From Leptobrachium leishanense (taxonomy: Eukaryota; Chordata; Amphibia; Anura; Megophryidae): DNA of 64,000 nt. The stretch covers positions 154,478,101-154,542,100 of the forward strand of contig CM019065.1 in the NCBI GenBank assembly GCA_009667805.1. Reading direction: 5' to 3'. Below the pieces are notes generated by a model, which worked only from the letters and a program-made list of their open reading frames with translations, did not search any database and was not told the DNA's origin. Both the position numbers and the translations under genes were made by a program. Of this stretch, positions 21,711 to 33,186 are shown piece by piece. Each line of letters opens with the position of its first letter. The stretch's first letter is position 1.

Positions 21711-22117
21711 GAGAGGATTTTTTTGGAAAACTAGGGGGAACACACCACATTGTGACATTTTAAATTAAAATAAAAAAAAAGTACCACAAACCAATGTCAT
21801 GTTATACGGTTAGTGCAGCAAGTATACAAACATTGTATTGTGGTGGTTTTAATGTTGGCCTATACAGTCTGATAAAAGAAGCATTTTAGCCATTTAAACC
21901 TTTTACCTACTTTATGACTTTAAGGACCTGAGCCCTTCAGGATACTGCAAACTCGACCTATCTTCAGTGCGCACAGTAAGGTAGGAGGGTTTGTTGTTCT
22001 GTGCATTGATATAGGGTTACATTGTTATCATTTCTGGCGGTCTGTTTTTTTTTTTTCTCGATTTTCTTGCCAAAAAGTGTTTAAATTTTTTAGCTTTTTG
22101 GCCCCCCTAGCAGTGTT

Positions 22118-22338
22118 CCAGAGTGTGGCTCGGGGTTAAATTCCTTTGGATGCAGTTGGATACATTACCTGTCCCTGCGCTCCATCGCAGTCTCCTCCGG
22201 CGACCGCAACCTCATACTTCCTGGTTCCCTTCTCGCGAGAAGGAATCCAGGAAATAAAACACTGCGATCGCCGGAGGAGACTGCGGGAGGTCAGCGAGGG
22301 AGCGGTAATGTATCCAGCCAGAGTGTGGCTCGGGGTTA
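22118..22338. repeat. GC-rich palindrome centred on TCTCGCGAGA, flanked by a direct repeat
   Basis: The palindrome spans 22158-22315 (ggatacattacc ... ggtaatgtatcc) and its centre coincides within 1 nt with TCTCGCGAGA at 22231-22240. A 21-bp exact direct repeat beginning CCAGAGTGTGG lies at 22118-22138 and 22318-22338, exactly 200 bp apart. Confidence 0.75.
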
Positions 22339-22460
22339 CCGCTTTCAGCGGATAACCGTCAGGGGGGGGTTAATAGAAAGCTCAACTGTAAAATACAAAT
22401 ACCGGACACTTTCATTCCTGTGTCATGGGCACACAAATCCCCCCCCCCCTTCCTCTAAAG

Positions 22461-22644
22461 CAGTGTTTCCCAAACCTGTCCTCAGGACCCGCTGACACGC
22501 CAGGTTTGCCAGATGTCTGAAGCTCAGCACAGGTGATATGATTTGCTTCTCAGTGATTGCAGGATTCAGTCTGCTTTACCCCAAGGTGATCTGCAAATCT
22601 GGCCGGTTATGTGGGTCCATGGACAGTCTTGGGAAACACTACGA
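22461..22644. mobile_element. hAT-type MITE
   Basis: Begins CAGTGTTTCCCAAACCTGTC and ends GGGAAACACTACGA. Flanking ctctaaag (22453-22460) and gtctaaag (22645-22652) form an 8-bp duplication with one mismatch. This CAGTGTTTCCCAA type is widespread in vertebrates. Confidence 0.7.
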
Positions 22645-23869
22645 GTCTAAAGTGTCAGTTTCGGGGCCTATCTTGCAGTGAAGTTAGTCTGAGGAAGATA
22701 GTGAGGTCAGATGCTTTGATATGTCCATATGACCATGGATGATCAGGATCGGGTAGGATGTTAGGCAGCAAACCCACCGACAGAGTAAAAAGCAATGAAA
22801 AAAAAAGTATAGGTAATGTAAAAGCGCCACTCTTAAAAATAAATAAATAAATAATTGTGCCGTATAAAATTAAGAACTAAATATTACTAAGAAATGTCAC
22901 TGTAGCTGGGACTGGAGATAGTGAATCCTCTCAACACTATAAAAACTTCCACGAAGGGACGATGACCAATAAATCACTAGTGAAAAATATACACAAATAC
23001 AAAATATAAAAGTGTACTTCGTGGATTAGTGTTTCGGTAATAACCATAGGTTTTCTTAAAGTGCTGGGTGAAGGGATGCTGGCTGCCCAAGTCATGCTGT
23101 TGTGGAGAGCGGTCACACTCACTGCTGGCTGGGCACTGCCATTGCCTGTCACCTATATGCCAGCTCTTCTGATCTCTGGCAAACATTGGACGCTCTGATT
23201 GGACCACAGATCGCTGTGAAAATGCCATACCTCCCAAGTATTGCGCTACAGGAGTGACTTCGATATTTTGGGGCCGAATCCCTGTGTGCCCCTTTCTATG
23301 GGCACCTCCATATATTTGGGGTGTGCAGGTGAATAGCACAGCCGCAAAGATGTACAACTTCCAGCATGAAGTCTCCACTCCAGGGGACAGCGACTTTTGC
23401 CCTGCAGTTGTCTTTGCCCTCTGCCAACCTAATTAGTGGCCGAGCATCATGGGAGATGTAGTCTAAAACATCTGGAGCACCATGGTTGCTGTCCCCTGCT
23501 CTGCACTAGATTGGGGTTAGAAATGGGTGTAAATCAGATACTTTTCTCTCGTTCTATATTTTTATTCACACCGTTTCCCCTGATAGATTGCAATGTTATC
23601 ATTTTCTTTCTTACCCTGACTTGTGAAATGATGGCCAAGGATGTGCCAACCGCACAAGCAGGATGGCAGCACCCTGTACATACGTATGACAGGTGCACAT
23701 TCCGAGTCAAGCCTAGGGCTGATAGTATACCTGCACACACTCACATAAGGTGATGCAGTACAGACACAGCAGGAGGCCTCTCAGCCCATTCCCACACACT
23801 GGGCCCTGCATGAGGTCCTCTTGCTGCACTGATGAGCTGGAGGGTCCAGTGCAGACACCCCCTCCCCCT
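22645..23869. other. ENTPD4 first intron, mostly unclassified
   Basis: Contains short interspersed-repeat wording (catcatgggagatgtagtc near 23446; tacctcccaagtattgcgc near 23230) and an inverted pair around 22950-23030. An open frame on minus at 22977-23378 is judged accidental. Confidence 0.35.
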
Positions 23870-24335
23870 ATCTGCACTGCTGGAAGTCATGGCCCTGCAG
23901 CTGTCACTCCTTGCCCCCTCCTCCGGGAGTCCCTGGCATACCCGGTCTGACACAGGAATGGCTGAGCTCGGCCACTGCTGCTGCGAAGGAGCCAGGCCTC
24001 CCGTCACACAGTCCTGGAAGGAGCCGCAGTGCTGGAGGGCAGCCATGCCGGACACAGGATACACAATCTCTAAGGGGCGCGCTGACAGCTCCTTCCGGGG
24101 ACTCACCGTGCTGGCATGTCACCCTCTCTGGGCACTGGCAGAGATCCGACACAACACCGGCCGAAGGACACGTCACCGCGGGACGCTCTCTCCGGGGGGA
24201 GGAGTTGGCTGTGCCCGGCCCCCCTGTCAAAGGCCCCGGTAACCAGGCGGCCTTGGCAACCGCACACCTGTCCCTGTTATCGCGAGAGAGTCCGGTGGGA
24301 GCAACGTTTCTTCTCAGCGGCCATATTTGATTTGG
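23870..24335 (-). promoter_or_regulatory. CpG-rich promoter region, probably of ENTPD4
   Basis: This is the only long GC- and CpG-rich, non-repetitive stretch upstream of the ENTPD4 start exon. It contains a near match to the TCTCGCGAGA promoter palindrome (TCTCGCGATA on minus, about 24275-24285), a YY1-like element near 24320 and no TATA box, which is the layout of a TATA-less housekeeping promoter. Whether it is bidirectional cannot be told; no plus-strand first exon was recognised. Confidence 0.5.
24107..24320 (-). other. ENTPD4: Candidate non-coding first exon of ENTPD4
   Basis: Within the GC-rich segment, a strong donor GCACG/GTGAGT occurs on the minus strand with the exon ending at 24107. 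It is in the right place and orientation to splice to the start-codon exon near 21.1 kb. The 5' limit near 24320 is set by a YY1-like initiator, AAATATGGCCGC, on the minus strand (rc of 24317-24328). Non-coding first exons are usual for this gene. The assignment rests on position and splice signals only. Confidence 0.45.
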
Positions 24336-25295
24336 GAATACCTCCCCCTGTTTTAATCTCTAAACTTTACTCATAAGAGAAATAACTTCATTCTATAGAT
24401 CGGATTCACAGACCAGAGCCATGTACTGAATGTAATCTAGCCTTTTAATACAGGGCTTTCACTAGTAAGGTTCATCAGCAGTTTTAGTAAACCCAAAGAG
24501 CAGCTTTTATCTTAGTGACTTTTCGAGACAGCCTTAATAAACCCAGTCTGGGGGAAAAAGCATTCTAGCAATTGAAACGATTTACTTATTTTCTACCTAG
24601 AAGCAGTTAATCTTATTTCTTTGCTAGCCTTCAGGATCCTGCAGACTTGGCAGCAGGGGGAGGGAGTTCCTGTGCCTGGTTACAGTGTTGAGGTGCAGGA
24701 GGGACTGAGAGATACAGGGACAGGAAACAGAGGCGTGTTCAGTTCCTAAGCAGCTGCTGAATTGTTCCATTGCAGCAGTTCAGTTTGCTGCAGCAGTCTC
24801 ACTGAACGCTTTGGATGTAAATATGGAAACGAAAGGGCAGAGGATTGCTTAATGAAAGGTGCTGTTTCTGCAAAATCCACTCTTGTCCATTTTATTACCA
24901 CTTTAGTGTTAATGTTTACCATGTTTTTTTGTTTTTTTTTGTGAAAGGATTTTACCAGGAAGGATACCATGTTCCAATAAATATTTGGTGTTTTGCTCCA
25001 CCAAACCTTAAAAACTGAACATTTCCTTATTGGATTATTTGCTGCGTGGAGGCGGCCATCTTTCCTACATCACACTCAGCCAACCCTAAAGCACCTCTCC
25101 ACCTGCAAGTGCTAAGTTAGCAGCGCTGAGCTGCAGAATGGCGTTCAGTGGCAAGTTGCTAATTTAGCACTTGCAGCGGCTGAGCAACTGAACGCGCCTC
25201 AGGAAAAACAAAAGCAAGGCGTTCTGGTATTAGTACAGAATGCAAGTTCCTTTTGGAGCAGGACTCTCTCTGCCTCATTTCTCAGGCCATCTTTA
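24336..25295. other. Upstream region of ENTPD4; LINE-tail fragment at about 24940-24970
   Basis: Mostly unique sequence. The fragment aaaggattttaccaggaagg at about 24944 matches the 3' tail of the LINE at 12290, so the same LINE family left a stub here. The block near 25090-25190 has an imperfect inverted repeat around agcactt and tgagc. Confidence 0.4.
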
Positions 25296-25303
25296 TCTTT
25301 CCT

Positions 25304-25730
25304 TAAAGGAAGACTCTACTGGAAAGTAGAATCCCCATTTCTTGGCCTTAAATAATTGGGGGGCGGCTGCTGACCGCCTTTGCCCAATTAATTTTTATTT
25401 ATTTTTCTTATTTTCAGGTGATTTTACTCCCCTTTTCTCACTTGCTGCGAGCTTCTCCTCCTCTTCGGCTCAGAGACTCCCGAACCCGGAAGTCCCTGAA
25501 GCTTTCCTGCGCAATTTGCCCTCCCTGTACTACTTGCGTAGCGATTGGTCTCAAAGATAGTGACCGACAGTTGGGAAATTAAAATTCCCTGTTGCTGGTG
25601 ACACTGGAAGGGGTGGAGGAAACTGCTCCACTTCACCCAGCTTTCTAACAAGTTTGGCTGGGGGAGGACACTACTCACATCATGGGCAAATAAAAAATAT
25701 AAAGTGGACAGGATGTGTAGAGTGTTCCTT
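25304..25730. mobile_element. MITE, family AAAGGRAGACTCTAC (copy 1)
   Basis: Left end AAAGGAAGACTCTACTGG and right end AGAGTGTTCCTTT. The interior (agactcccgaacccggaagtccctgaagc; ccttcccagc-type hairpin words) corresponds in inverse orientation to 30726-31290. No coding capacity. The superfamily is unresolved. Confidence 0.5.
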
Positions 25731-25779
25731 TTATTTACTGTAACTCCTTTACCAAGCTGCAGTATATGTTAAAATAAAT

Positions 25780-26430
25780 AACAATAATGGGCACTATGAC
25801 AATAACGGCTGGCCGGCTCCCACCGATTAGGATATAGGGCTCGCCGGATGGCCGGCCGCCCTCTTCAGTCGGCCTAGACTGCCTTGCCAAGCGGCTGGCT
25901 ATGTCAGCCGGCCGACTGGCAAGGGAGGCTAGCAGCCGACCAGTCTTGTAGGCTAGTGGCCCGCGCCTAGATACATGTATGTATACATACGTATATATGT
26001 ATACATCCCAGAACACAGACACTGGGGCGGCTGGCAGAATGCACTAACAGCATTCTGCCAGGTCATTTTGGCTGGCCGCATTCAAGCGAGTGGCCACCAG
26101 CATGTGAAAGTTGTACCGCGGCTCCACTGGTGCTGCTCTCTCGTGAGATCTTGCAAAGTTTGCGCGATGTCGAAAACTCTGTAAGATCTCGCGAGAGTGC
26201 AGCTGGAGACCCTAGCGACCGCGTTGCAACCTTCACATGCTTTTCTGCCACTCACTGGAAGGCGGCCAGCAGGAGGGGTCTGGCAGAATGCTGTTAGAGG
26301 ATTCCGCCAGCCGCCCCAGCCCCTCGGATATCGTCTGGCAAGCCAGCCCAGTGTTGGCTTCCGGTATCGGGGGCATTTGCATGAATATCAGCACCGATAT
26401 CGTTAATAGTATCGACATATCGCTAATTAT
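25780..26430. repeat. GC-rich foldback with TCTCGCGAGA in one arm
   Basis: Imperfect long palindrome 26024-26317 with outer arms ggggcggctggcagaat and attccgccagccgcccc. The inner arms ctctcgtgagatcttgc and gtaagatctcgcgagag contain TCTCGCGAGA exactly at 26187-26196. The left shoulder (25800-25960) is rich in gccggcc words. The right shoulder has ccgatatcg repeats like hAT termini, so this may be one decayed hAT element. Confidence 0.5.
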
Positions 26431-28197
26431 AAGCACAGTTTCAATATATGTATTATGAAAAATTTGATTTCCATAAATCCACTAGCTCCCCACAGTAGAA
26501 TTATAGGAAACAACTTGGCAGTGAAAGTGTTAAATCAGAATCTGTAATAGGAACCTGCAGATGCTTAAACTTGTCACGTGCCATTAAGGATTAGCAGCTA
26601 TCTTTTACTTGTAGTCCGTTGATCAGTCCATTATGAACCCTTTCACTACCATAGTTATCTCGATTTTGCATTGTAATAAATTGAAAAGCAGTCCTTAGCA
26701 TATGAAAACCCAATTTTTACACCTTTTTAAAGCAAGATTAATGTGCTCCCGGAGGAGAAACAAAATCCACTGTTTTACTTCTCTCCAGGCACCCTGCAGA
26801 GAGATAAAATAAGCTGCAAATAGTAATCCAATCCTTATTGTAACAAAATGTTTAAACACATTACTGTTGCATTACAACAGCCAGGAAGAGGGCAGGATAC
26901 AGGGAGATCTGTGGGGGTCACTCACTGCTGTACAGGGATAAGATTCAGGGAGTTATAATGACTAAAAATCCTTGTACAGTACAGATACAAGGTGTTACTG
27001 TAATTTACATATACAGATACTATGTCACATACAAACAGGTACTTTTATATTTTATTTGTATTTTTTTGGAAGCTGCATTGCTAATAATCACATTACGATC
27101 ACTAACAATCCCCATAAGCAGGAGATCTGACCTTTTTTTGTTTGTTTTGTTTTAGCTTTTAATACATTTTGATTCTTCCCAGATCAGTATAAAATTACAG
27201 GAAAAAGAATAACAGTTTTTTATATAATTTACAATTAGTAACAATGCAAAAACACAGCATTCGAGCTTTAATGACAGTATTACATCCCAAACCGGAACTG
27301 ACGGGTCATGGCGATATGTCATTCACGTAGAAAAAACAGAGGGTCGGTACAGTGTCAAGTATAGGATATAACGGGGTAAAGAAACAAAAATATAAGACCC
27401 AAGAATTCAGTGAAAAAGCAAAAAATTTGAATGCAGTATGGGATCGAGCTGTGAAGGTAAGTAAAGCAGTCACGAGGTGATGATCCCTCAGCATTCAAAG
27501 CGCAGGAGTGGACGACTGTGCTAGGGTATCTCGGGAAGTGGAGGCAAGAAAATTAACTAACAAGTGGTCTGAGGAATCTGGGGGGGATCGGCGAGATCTG
27601 ACCATTTTTATTATTTATCTTTATCACAGAGTATCTAACGCAAAGTGCATTTCTGCCTGTATGCTGATACTGCAGATGTCGTGTGACATTTTGTGAGATA
27701 AGGGACACCGTCTTGAGTTTAGAATCTTACATTCCAACAATATTTCTGTAATGGATAAACAAATACCTGAAAAATTATAATTGAGCAAATTTCCATTATT
27801 TAAATTTTTTTAAATATCTAAGAACAACAATTTTTTTTCTGCGCGAAATTTCTATTTTACCCCTATTAAACTGTTAATTTTGCATCCCGTGTTCCAAATA
27901 AATAATGTGATAAAAATGTTTTCAACATAATTTGCTTTGTAGTGAAGGGGTTAAAGCAGCTCAATATCACTGGTATTCATAGGAATCCATGTAGATGAGT
28001 GCAAGTAGAATAGGGCCCTTACAAATGTATAAAAAGAAAAAAATACTGTTATTTTTATTTAAATAACGTATGCTTAATAGAAAGTATTTATGTGTAGTTA
28101 ATGGGATGTTCTATTTAAGTAAATATGCCTTGAAGGAATATTGAGGAGAACCTCAACGTTATTGTATTTGAGGTGAACAGGGAATTTTCCAAGACAT
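26431..28197. other. AT-rich intergenic sequence, no recognised element
   Basis: No bounded repeat or exon was seen. Includes scattered homopolymers. Confidence 0.4.
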
Positions 28198-28200
28198 ATA

Positions 28201-28523
28201 CAGGGCTATTCAGAGAGAGGTGAAAACCTTGAGAATTGGCACAAGAATGAACAATCTAGTGAGATAAATGGGAGATTTTTTCTGGTTTGACTATTTTGAC
28301 CTAGAATTTTCAATTCTCCAGTCATTTTCAAGGTTTTCACCTCTTTCTGAATAGCCCTGACAGGGTTCTTTAGAGAAAGGTGAAACTCTGGAGAACGTTT
28401 GGAGAAGTGAAAATTCTACGTCAAAATAGCCATTTATCTCACTTTCCAAATCAGCTATTTTGACCTAGAATTTTCACTTCTCCAAAAGTTCTCCAGAGTT
28501 TCACCTTTCTCTGAATAACCCTG
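28201..28523. mobile_element. Two adjacent foldback MITEs, family CAGGGTTATTCAGAGAG
   Basis: Copies 28201-28359 and 28361-28523 are each a hairpin ending CCCTG and share the central word ctattttgacctagaattttc. They are separated by a single base, so one may have inserted at the edge of the other or they arose by tandem duplication. Confidence 0.75.
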
Positions 28524-29149
28524 AGGATTTCATTGAACTTTATTACAGGAAAATCTGAATACAAGAATTTACAACTAGAAAAAGGTGAGGAAGACCAGTA
28601 TTTATACTATTTATTCTCATTTAATGTGCAATAGTTTGTTGATGAATCCATCTCGGAATGTCCCTTATTAAGAGCCGGAAAGTGTTAGACGTTTATTGTG
28701 TCCCTTCTGCAACTCATAACTGCCCAGCAGGGAGCATGTCCTGTATGGATACTGTGTCTCTGACCCCTCAAGGCCATAAAGAAGTTAATGACTGTTATGA
28801 ATTAGTTCTCCCTCCATACCCTACAACAAACATGTCACCTCTAGTTACAGGACAAACACCACAGTGTTGTGAGATAAATAATCTTATTCTGCTGTCTGAT
28901 GATGGATAAAACAGACTGTCACACAAATGGGCCAGTGCTTGAGATAGCTTTTTAAAATAATCTCTGTATCTGAGAAGTTGCGTCTTAGAACTATTATTTT
29001 ATTATTATATTACCAAGCGTTGTGTATAAATGTATAATATAAACACAAATATAGCAGGCTTTGAGAACCTGAAACGGACAAGTCAATTACATCCAAAAAA
29101 GTGTAGCTTGAAATCGAAAAAATGGATCAACATCTATTGAATTTACTAT
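28524..29149. other. Intergenic sequence, no recognised element
   Basis: No repeat or exon was identified. The 83-codon open frame at 28658-28909 has no recognisable domain. Confidence 0.35.
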
Positions 29150-29331
29150 CAGGGTTATTCAGAGAGTGGTGAAAAGCAGGAGAATGACTGGAGAATGGAA
29201 AATTCTAGGTAAAAATAGCCAAACCAGAAAAATTCTCCCATTCATATCACTTTCCAAATCGGCTATTTTGACCTAGAATTTTCCATTCTCCAGTCATTCT
29301 CCTGCGTTTCACCTCTCTCTGAATAACCCTG
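29150..29331. mobile_element. Foldback MITE, family CAGGGTTATTCAGAGAG
   Basis: A 182-bp hairpin with perfect TAT duplications (29147-29149 and 29332-29334). This is the best-preserved small copy. Confidence 0.85.
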
Positions 29332-29499
29332 TATGTCGTTCAGTTTAATGCATATCAGTTTTTTGGATACTATGGTCATCAAGAGAAGTTGGAAACTGGT
29401 AACAGATCTTTTTCGCAAAACCTACAGACAAAAACTCCTTGCTAAGGTATGATAGTGCACATCCCACTACACTATTAGACTCACTTCCTCGTAGCCGCC

Positions 29500-30300
29500 A
29501 GCTTTCGAGAGTAAAGAGAGTGGTCACAGTATACCTGAAAACAGAGACAGTAGGCTGGGGGAAATGATCGAGAGATTTAAAGCCAGGGGGTACCTGAGTA
29601 GATTACTAGGACAAGAATTAGCTAGGGTTAACCAATACACCATGCCCTGTAATCGAAAGAACTGTAACCACGGGAGAATTGCATTTGTATCAAAATATGG
29701 CACACACACCCATCAAATGAGATGTATCTTGTCGAAATACTGGTACATTCTTAAAGACGCGCAGCCGAATATACCGGAGTTTCAAATGACCCCACTTATG
29801 TCATTCAAAAGCAGATCACTAAGGGAGACATTAGTAAAAGCCGAATTCAGACAGGATCCAGGAGGGAGACATTTTTTTGGGAGACCAAAAAAATGGTACC
29901 TTCCCTTGTCTCAATTGCTCTTGCTGCAATGCAGTTATTCGTGGCAACTCGTTTTTACACCCGTACTCTGGGTGTAAATTTAAAGTAAAGGGATTCTTCA
30001 CATGTAACTCCACGTATGTATTTTACCTGCTGAAATGCCCGTGTGGCCTTAACTAGATTGAAGAAACCACACAGAAGGTGAAGAATCGCTTTATTAAGCA
30101 CAAATCTGACAGAACAAAACTGACAGAACTCTCAGTTCCACAACATTTTATGGAATGTGGACATGATATCTCGCAGTTGTGATTTCAGTTCATTGATGAA
30201 GTACCGAGGTTGACGAGAGGAGGTGAGGGAAACTACTTAAGAGGAGAAATAAATCAAGGTAGACATCGGCTACCAAAAATAAACGTTAATAAACAAGTAC
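29500..30300 (+). pseudogene. Penelope-like element remnant: RT C-terminus plus GIY-YIG domain
   Basis: After frame changes the plus strand reads MIERFKARGY (29564), then YWYILKDAQPNIPEF, then FFTCNSTYVFYLLKCPCG, then TTQKVKNRFIKHKSD, PQHFMECGHDISQL and FQFIDEVPRLTRGGEGN (to about 30260). The linker with a Cys-rich TCNS block and the KCPCG..IGETTQ..KHKS block is characteristic of Penelope-like retroelements of the Neptune/Poseidon type. The YIG half of the endonuclease motif is destroyed: the expected Tyr is a stop (tag at 30053-30055) and Gly is replaced by Glu. At least two frameshifts are present. The element is 5'-truncated. Confidence 0.75.
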
Positions 30301-30589
30301 ATATTTAACACACGAGGAAATATATCTAAAACCACATATAATGAAAAATAGAAACCTCCCTAGCCAGGGTAGGTCACCATGCTATGGTAGGAGAAGGCGA
30401 TTGTTACCACCTGAAAGACCCAAGATGTTCATAGTTCAACACAACTGAGAACCAAGAGGAGGTACAATAGTAAAGCAAGCTAGAGGCCATGCATCAAGAA
30501 AAACCCAACAACGCCCTCATTGAGTAGGGGCTAAACCGAGCTATACCGGCAGGCAAAGTACAGACAAAAACAAACTGTTGAAAGCCTCT

Positions 30590-30690
30590 TGATACTTGGC
30601 CAGAAGGGCGTCGAGTCGAAGGAACGTCCACTCTCACGGATGTTCCTTCCACTCTCCAAAGCCGCTCGTCTGACCCCAGCCTTAGAGTCT
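30590..30690. repeat. MITE fragment with ggaacgtcc hairpin
   Basis: Contains ggaacgtccactctcacgga and gttccttccactc, then ctgaccccagcctta at the right. The same module occurs at 38455-38540 and, more diverged, at 6935-6985. This is the right half of a Harbinger-like MITE. Confidence 0.5.
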
Positions 30691-30725
30691 ACTTTATAGT
30701 ATAGTGTTTGATTGTTCCTTATTTT

Positions 30726-31294
30726 AAAGGGACACTACTCATCTTGACCACTTTATCTTTTCAAAGTGGCCAGGATGTGAAGAGAGCACCCCTTTTCTCC
30801 ACCCGCTCTCCCCTGATCAGGAGATATTGCTGACTGAAGTGGAGGAGTTTCCTACACCCCACCCAGCGTAACCACCAGCTGGGATTTGTAATTCCCTTCC
30901 TGATCACTAGTGACATCAGCACGCAGAGAGCATGCCGAAGTCACCCTCTGAGACCACCTGTGTTAGTCAAAGGATCGAATCTGTGCATGGACTCGTAGCT
31001 CCAATCCATCAGGCGCTACGGAACTCTATACATAAAGTGGGGAAGTCCCATAGTTATACGCAATTTGAGGTTCCTACGCTACGTAATTTGCATAGGAGCC
31101 CAAATTGTGTAGAAAAGCTTCAAAGACGTCCAGGTTTGGGAGTCCCTGAGCTGAAGAGGATGAGCAGCACCCGATGAGGGATAAAAAGGTAAGTAAAGTC
31201 TCCTAAACTAAAAAAAAATAGTTGGGCAGAAGCTGTCAGCAGCATCTTAAGGGCAAAAAAAGGGAACTCTATTTTTAATAGAGTTGCTCTTTAA
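30726..31294. mobile_element. MITE, family AAAGGRAGACTCTAC (copy 2, inverted)
   Basis: Ends AAAGGGACACTACTCATC and ATAGAGTTGCTCTTT. Internal blocks are shared in inverse orientation with 25304-25730, for example aagtggaggagtttcctacacccc against ggggtggaggaaactgctccactt. Confidence 0.55.
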
Positions 31295-32224
31295 TAATTA
31301 CACCACTTGCATGTGTGCACATTTCATTAAATTAAGAAAGAGAGATTGAGACGTTTTAACCAATTCCTAATTTCTTTAGAGGTTGCAGTTTAGCATTAGT
31401 CAAGGGATATGAGTAATATTTTTGTCTGATATTTATGTTTTATTTTGCTTTGACATCATTGTTTTCGCTCTGAGCAGTTAAGAGCTCCAATACAAAGTAT
31501 AGGAGTTGTTAACATACAGTGAGGAGCCACTAATAGCGAGCCACGAGCACAGATTGCGGCTTGAACTGCATAGCGGTGGGCTCGAGCATTTAGCTTTACG
31601 TCTTGGTTAGAATAGGACCCTAGATGTTCCATTCATATACCGTGACAGGCAAAAAAAACAGAATCCTGGTAGGGCAGATGTGATTTATTTTTCATTTGTT
31701 TACCCTTGTGTAGTCATGCTTTATACTACAAGGCACGTCACCATAATAAAGCTGTGTCCTGAATAGGGTCACACTACACACCATTCACTTGTTTTGTTGG
31801 AGTACGTAGAATTTTTAAACTTTCCTTCCTCTATTTCTAGTTGACAATTGAAGATTCCCTTTGACAGTAGCTCTTGCTGGAGATGCAAGTCCGTACATGG
31901 TAGACTCATTATGCTTTTGGGTGGCCGTCTTTTCCTTAAATCCTGATGACCTCCTCGTTGGGCTGAAGGTCCTATGATTAATTGAAATATAATTGCTGGG
32001 AAACAAGTCTGTTAATTCATTCACTGCCATATTACTTGTAATTTGGTCCGGGTGCAGATTAGACTTAGGTCTGTAAATTCCACTTAAAAAAAGTACAGCG
32101 AGGTTTGACATGGGAAGTATGTAAGTGTTTTCGGATTTGCCCTTAATGCAATTTATTGCTGTCACAAATTAAACTGATGCCTCCAAAATCTTAGATGGAT
32201 GGGATGGAAATAGTTCTATACATG
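31295..32224. other. Intergenic sequence, no recognised element
   Basis: Only the agaataggaccctag-type MITE wording near 31610 was noticed. Otherwise unclassified. Confidence 0.35.
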
Positions 32225-32680
32225 AAGAAAACCTCACCTAGAGGCTATTGATCAGAAAACCACATCATAAAATATAACTTTTATTCACTTTGAATTTAAA
32301 ACTAGATTCTTAAACACACAATAGCGGAAGAAAAATATTAAATGAAAAACTTTCGAAAGTGGAAAGCGAAATCTACCGTATAAAGGGTTTATTACACTGG
32401 AATGAATATGGTGGTTTCGATCTAACACAAGCGTTTGTTATATCAATGTATATAACAAACGCTAGTGTTACAACAAACGCTTGTGTTACATCGAAACCAC
32501 TATATTCGTTCCAGTGTAATAAACCCTTTATACGGTAGATTTCCACTTTCGAAAGTTTTTCATTTAATATTTTTCTTCCGCTATTGTGTGTTTAAGAATC
32601 TAGTTTTAAATTCAAAGTGAATAAAAGTTATATTTTATGATGTGGTTTTCTGATCAATAGTCTCTAGGTGAGGTTTTCTT
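32225..32680. repeat. 456-bp foldback element
   Basis: Near-perfect inverted repeat with arms of about 215 bp, from aagaaaacctcacc (32225) to ggtgaggttttctt (ending 32680). The spacer of about 31 nt near 32440-32470 contains a third copy of the arm-tip word aacaaacgc. There is no ORF and no obvious target duplication. Confidence 0.9.
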
Positions 32681-33186
32681 TTTGTAATCAAATATCAGGG
32701 TTACCCCCTTTTTTTCTGATCGTGAAACTTGTATTCCTAAATTCTAGTTCTATACATGGATCTTAGGGTGTCTTGGTTAAACATGAAGACCTCCAAATTA
32801 AGCTGGAGAAAATACCAAACGCTGCAAGAAAGTTGAACACATTGAAACCCAAAGGAAGGTTAGGTACTTTGTTACAATAGAATTAATGAATATAACAAAA
32901 CAGAAAACCTGAGGGGTAACTGGTTACTTTGTGATTTGCCTGTCACCCTCAGATCCGGGCTAGAAAAGGCTGTTAAAAGGACCACTTTTATTAAGGGATA
33001 TGCAAACAATTCAGTCCACAATTGACTACACTAAAAAAAAATATAGGTTACTTATAAAACCTGGGTCATATGAAATATTGAACCAATAAAGCCACTGGTG
33101 TTGAATGTACATATATTCACTGCTGTTCCGTATACAGTAATTATCTGACTGTCAAGCTCCAATAAATGCACAGAGCTTGACACATA
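32681..33186. other. Intergenic sequence, no recognised element
   Basis: No exon or repeat boundary is supported. Confidence 0.35.

Noticed and set aside
22977..23378. 133-codon minus-strand frame with a signal-peptide-like start (METSCWKLYIFAAVLF)
   Set aside because: It lies in the ENTPD4 first intron, overlaps interspersed-repeat wording, has no recognisable domain and no splice context.
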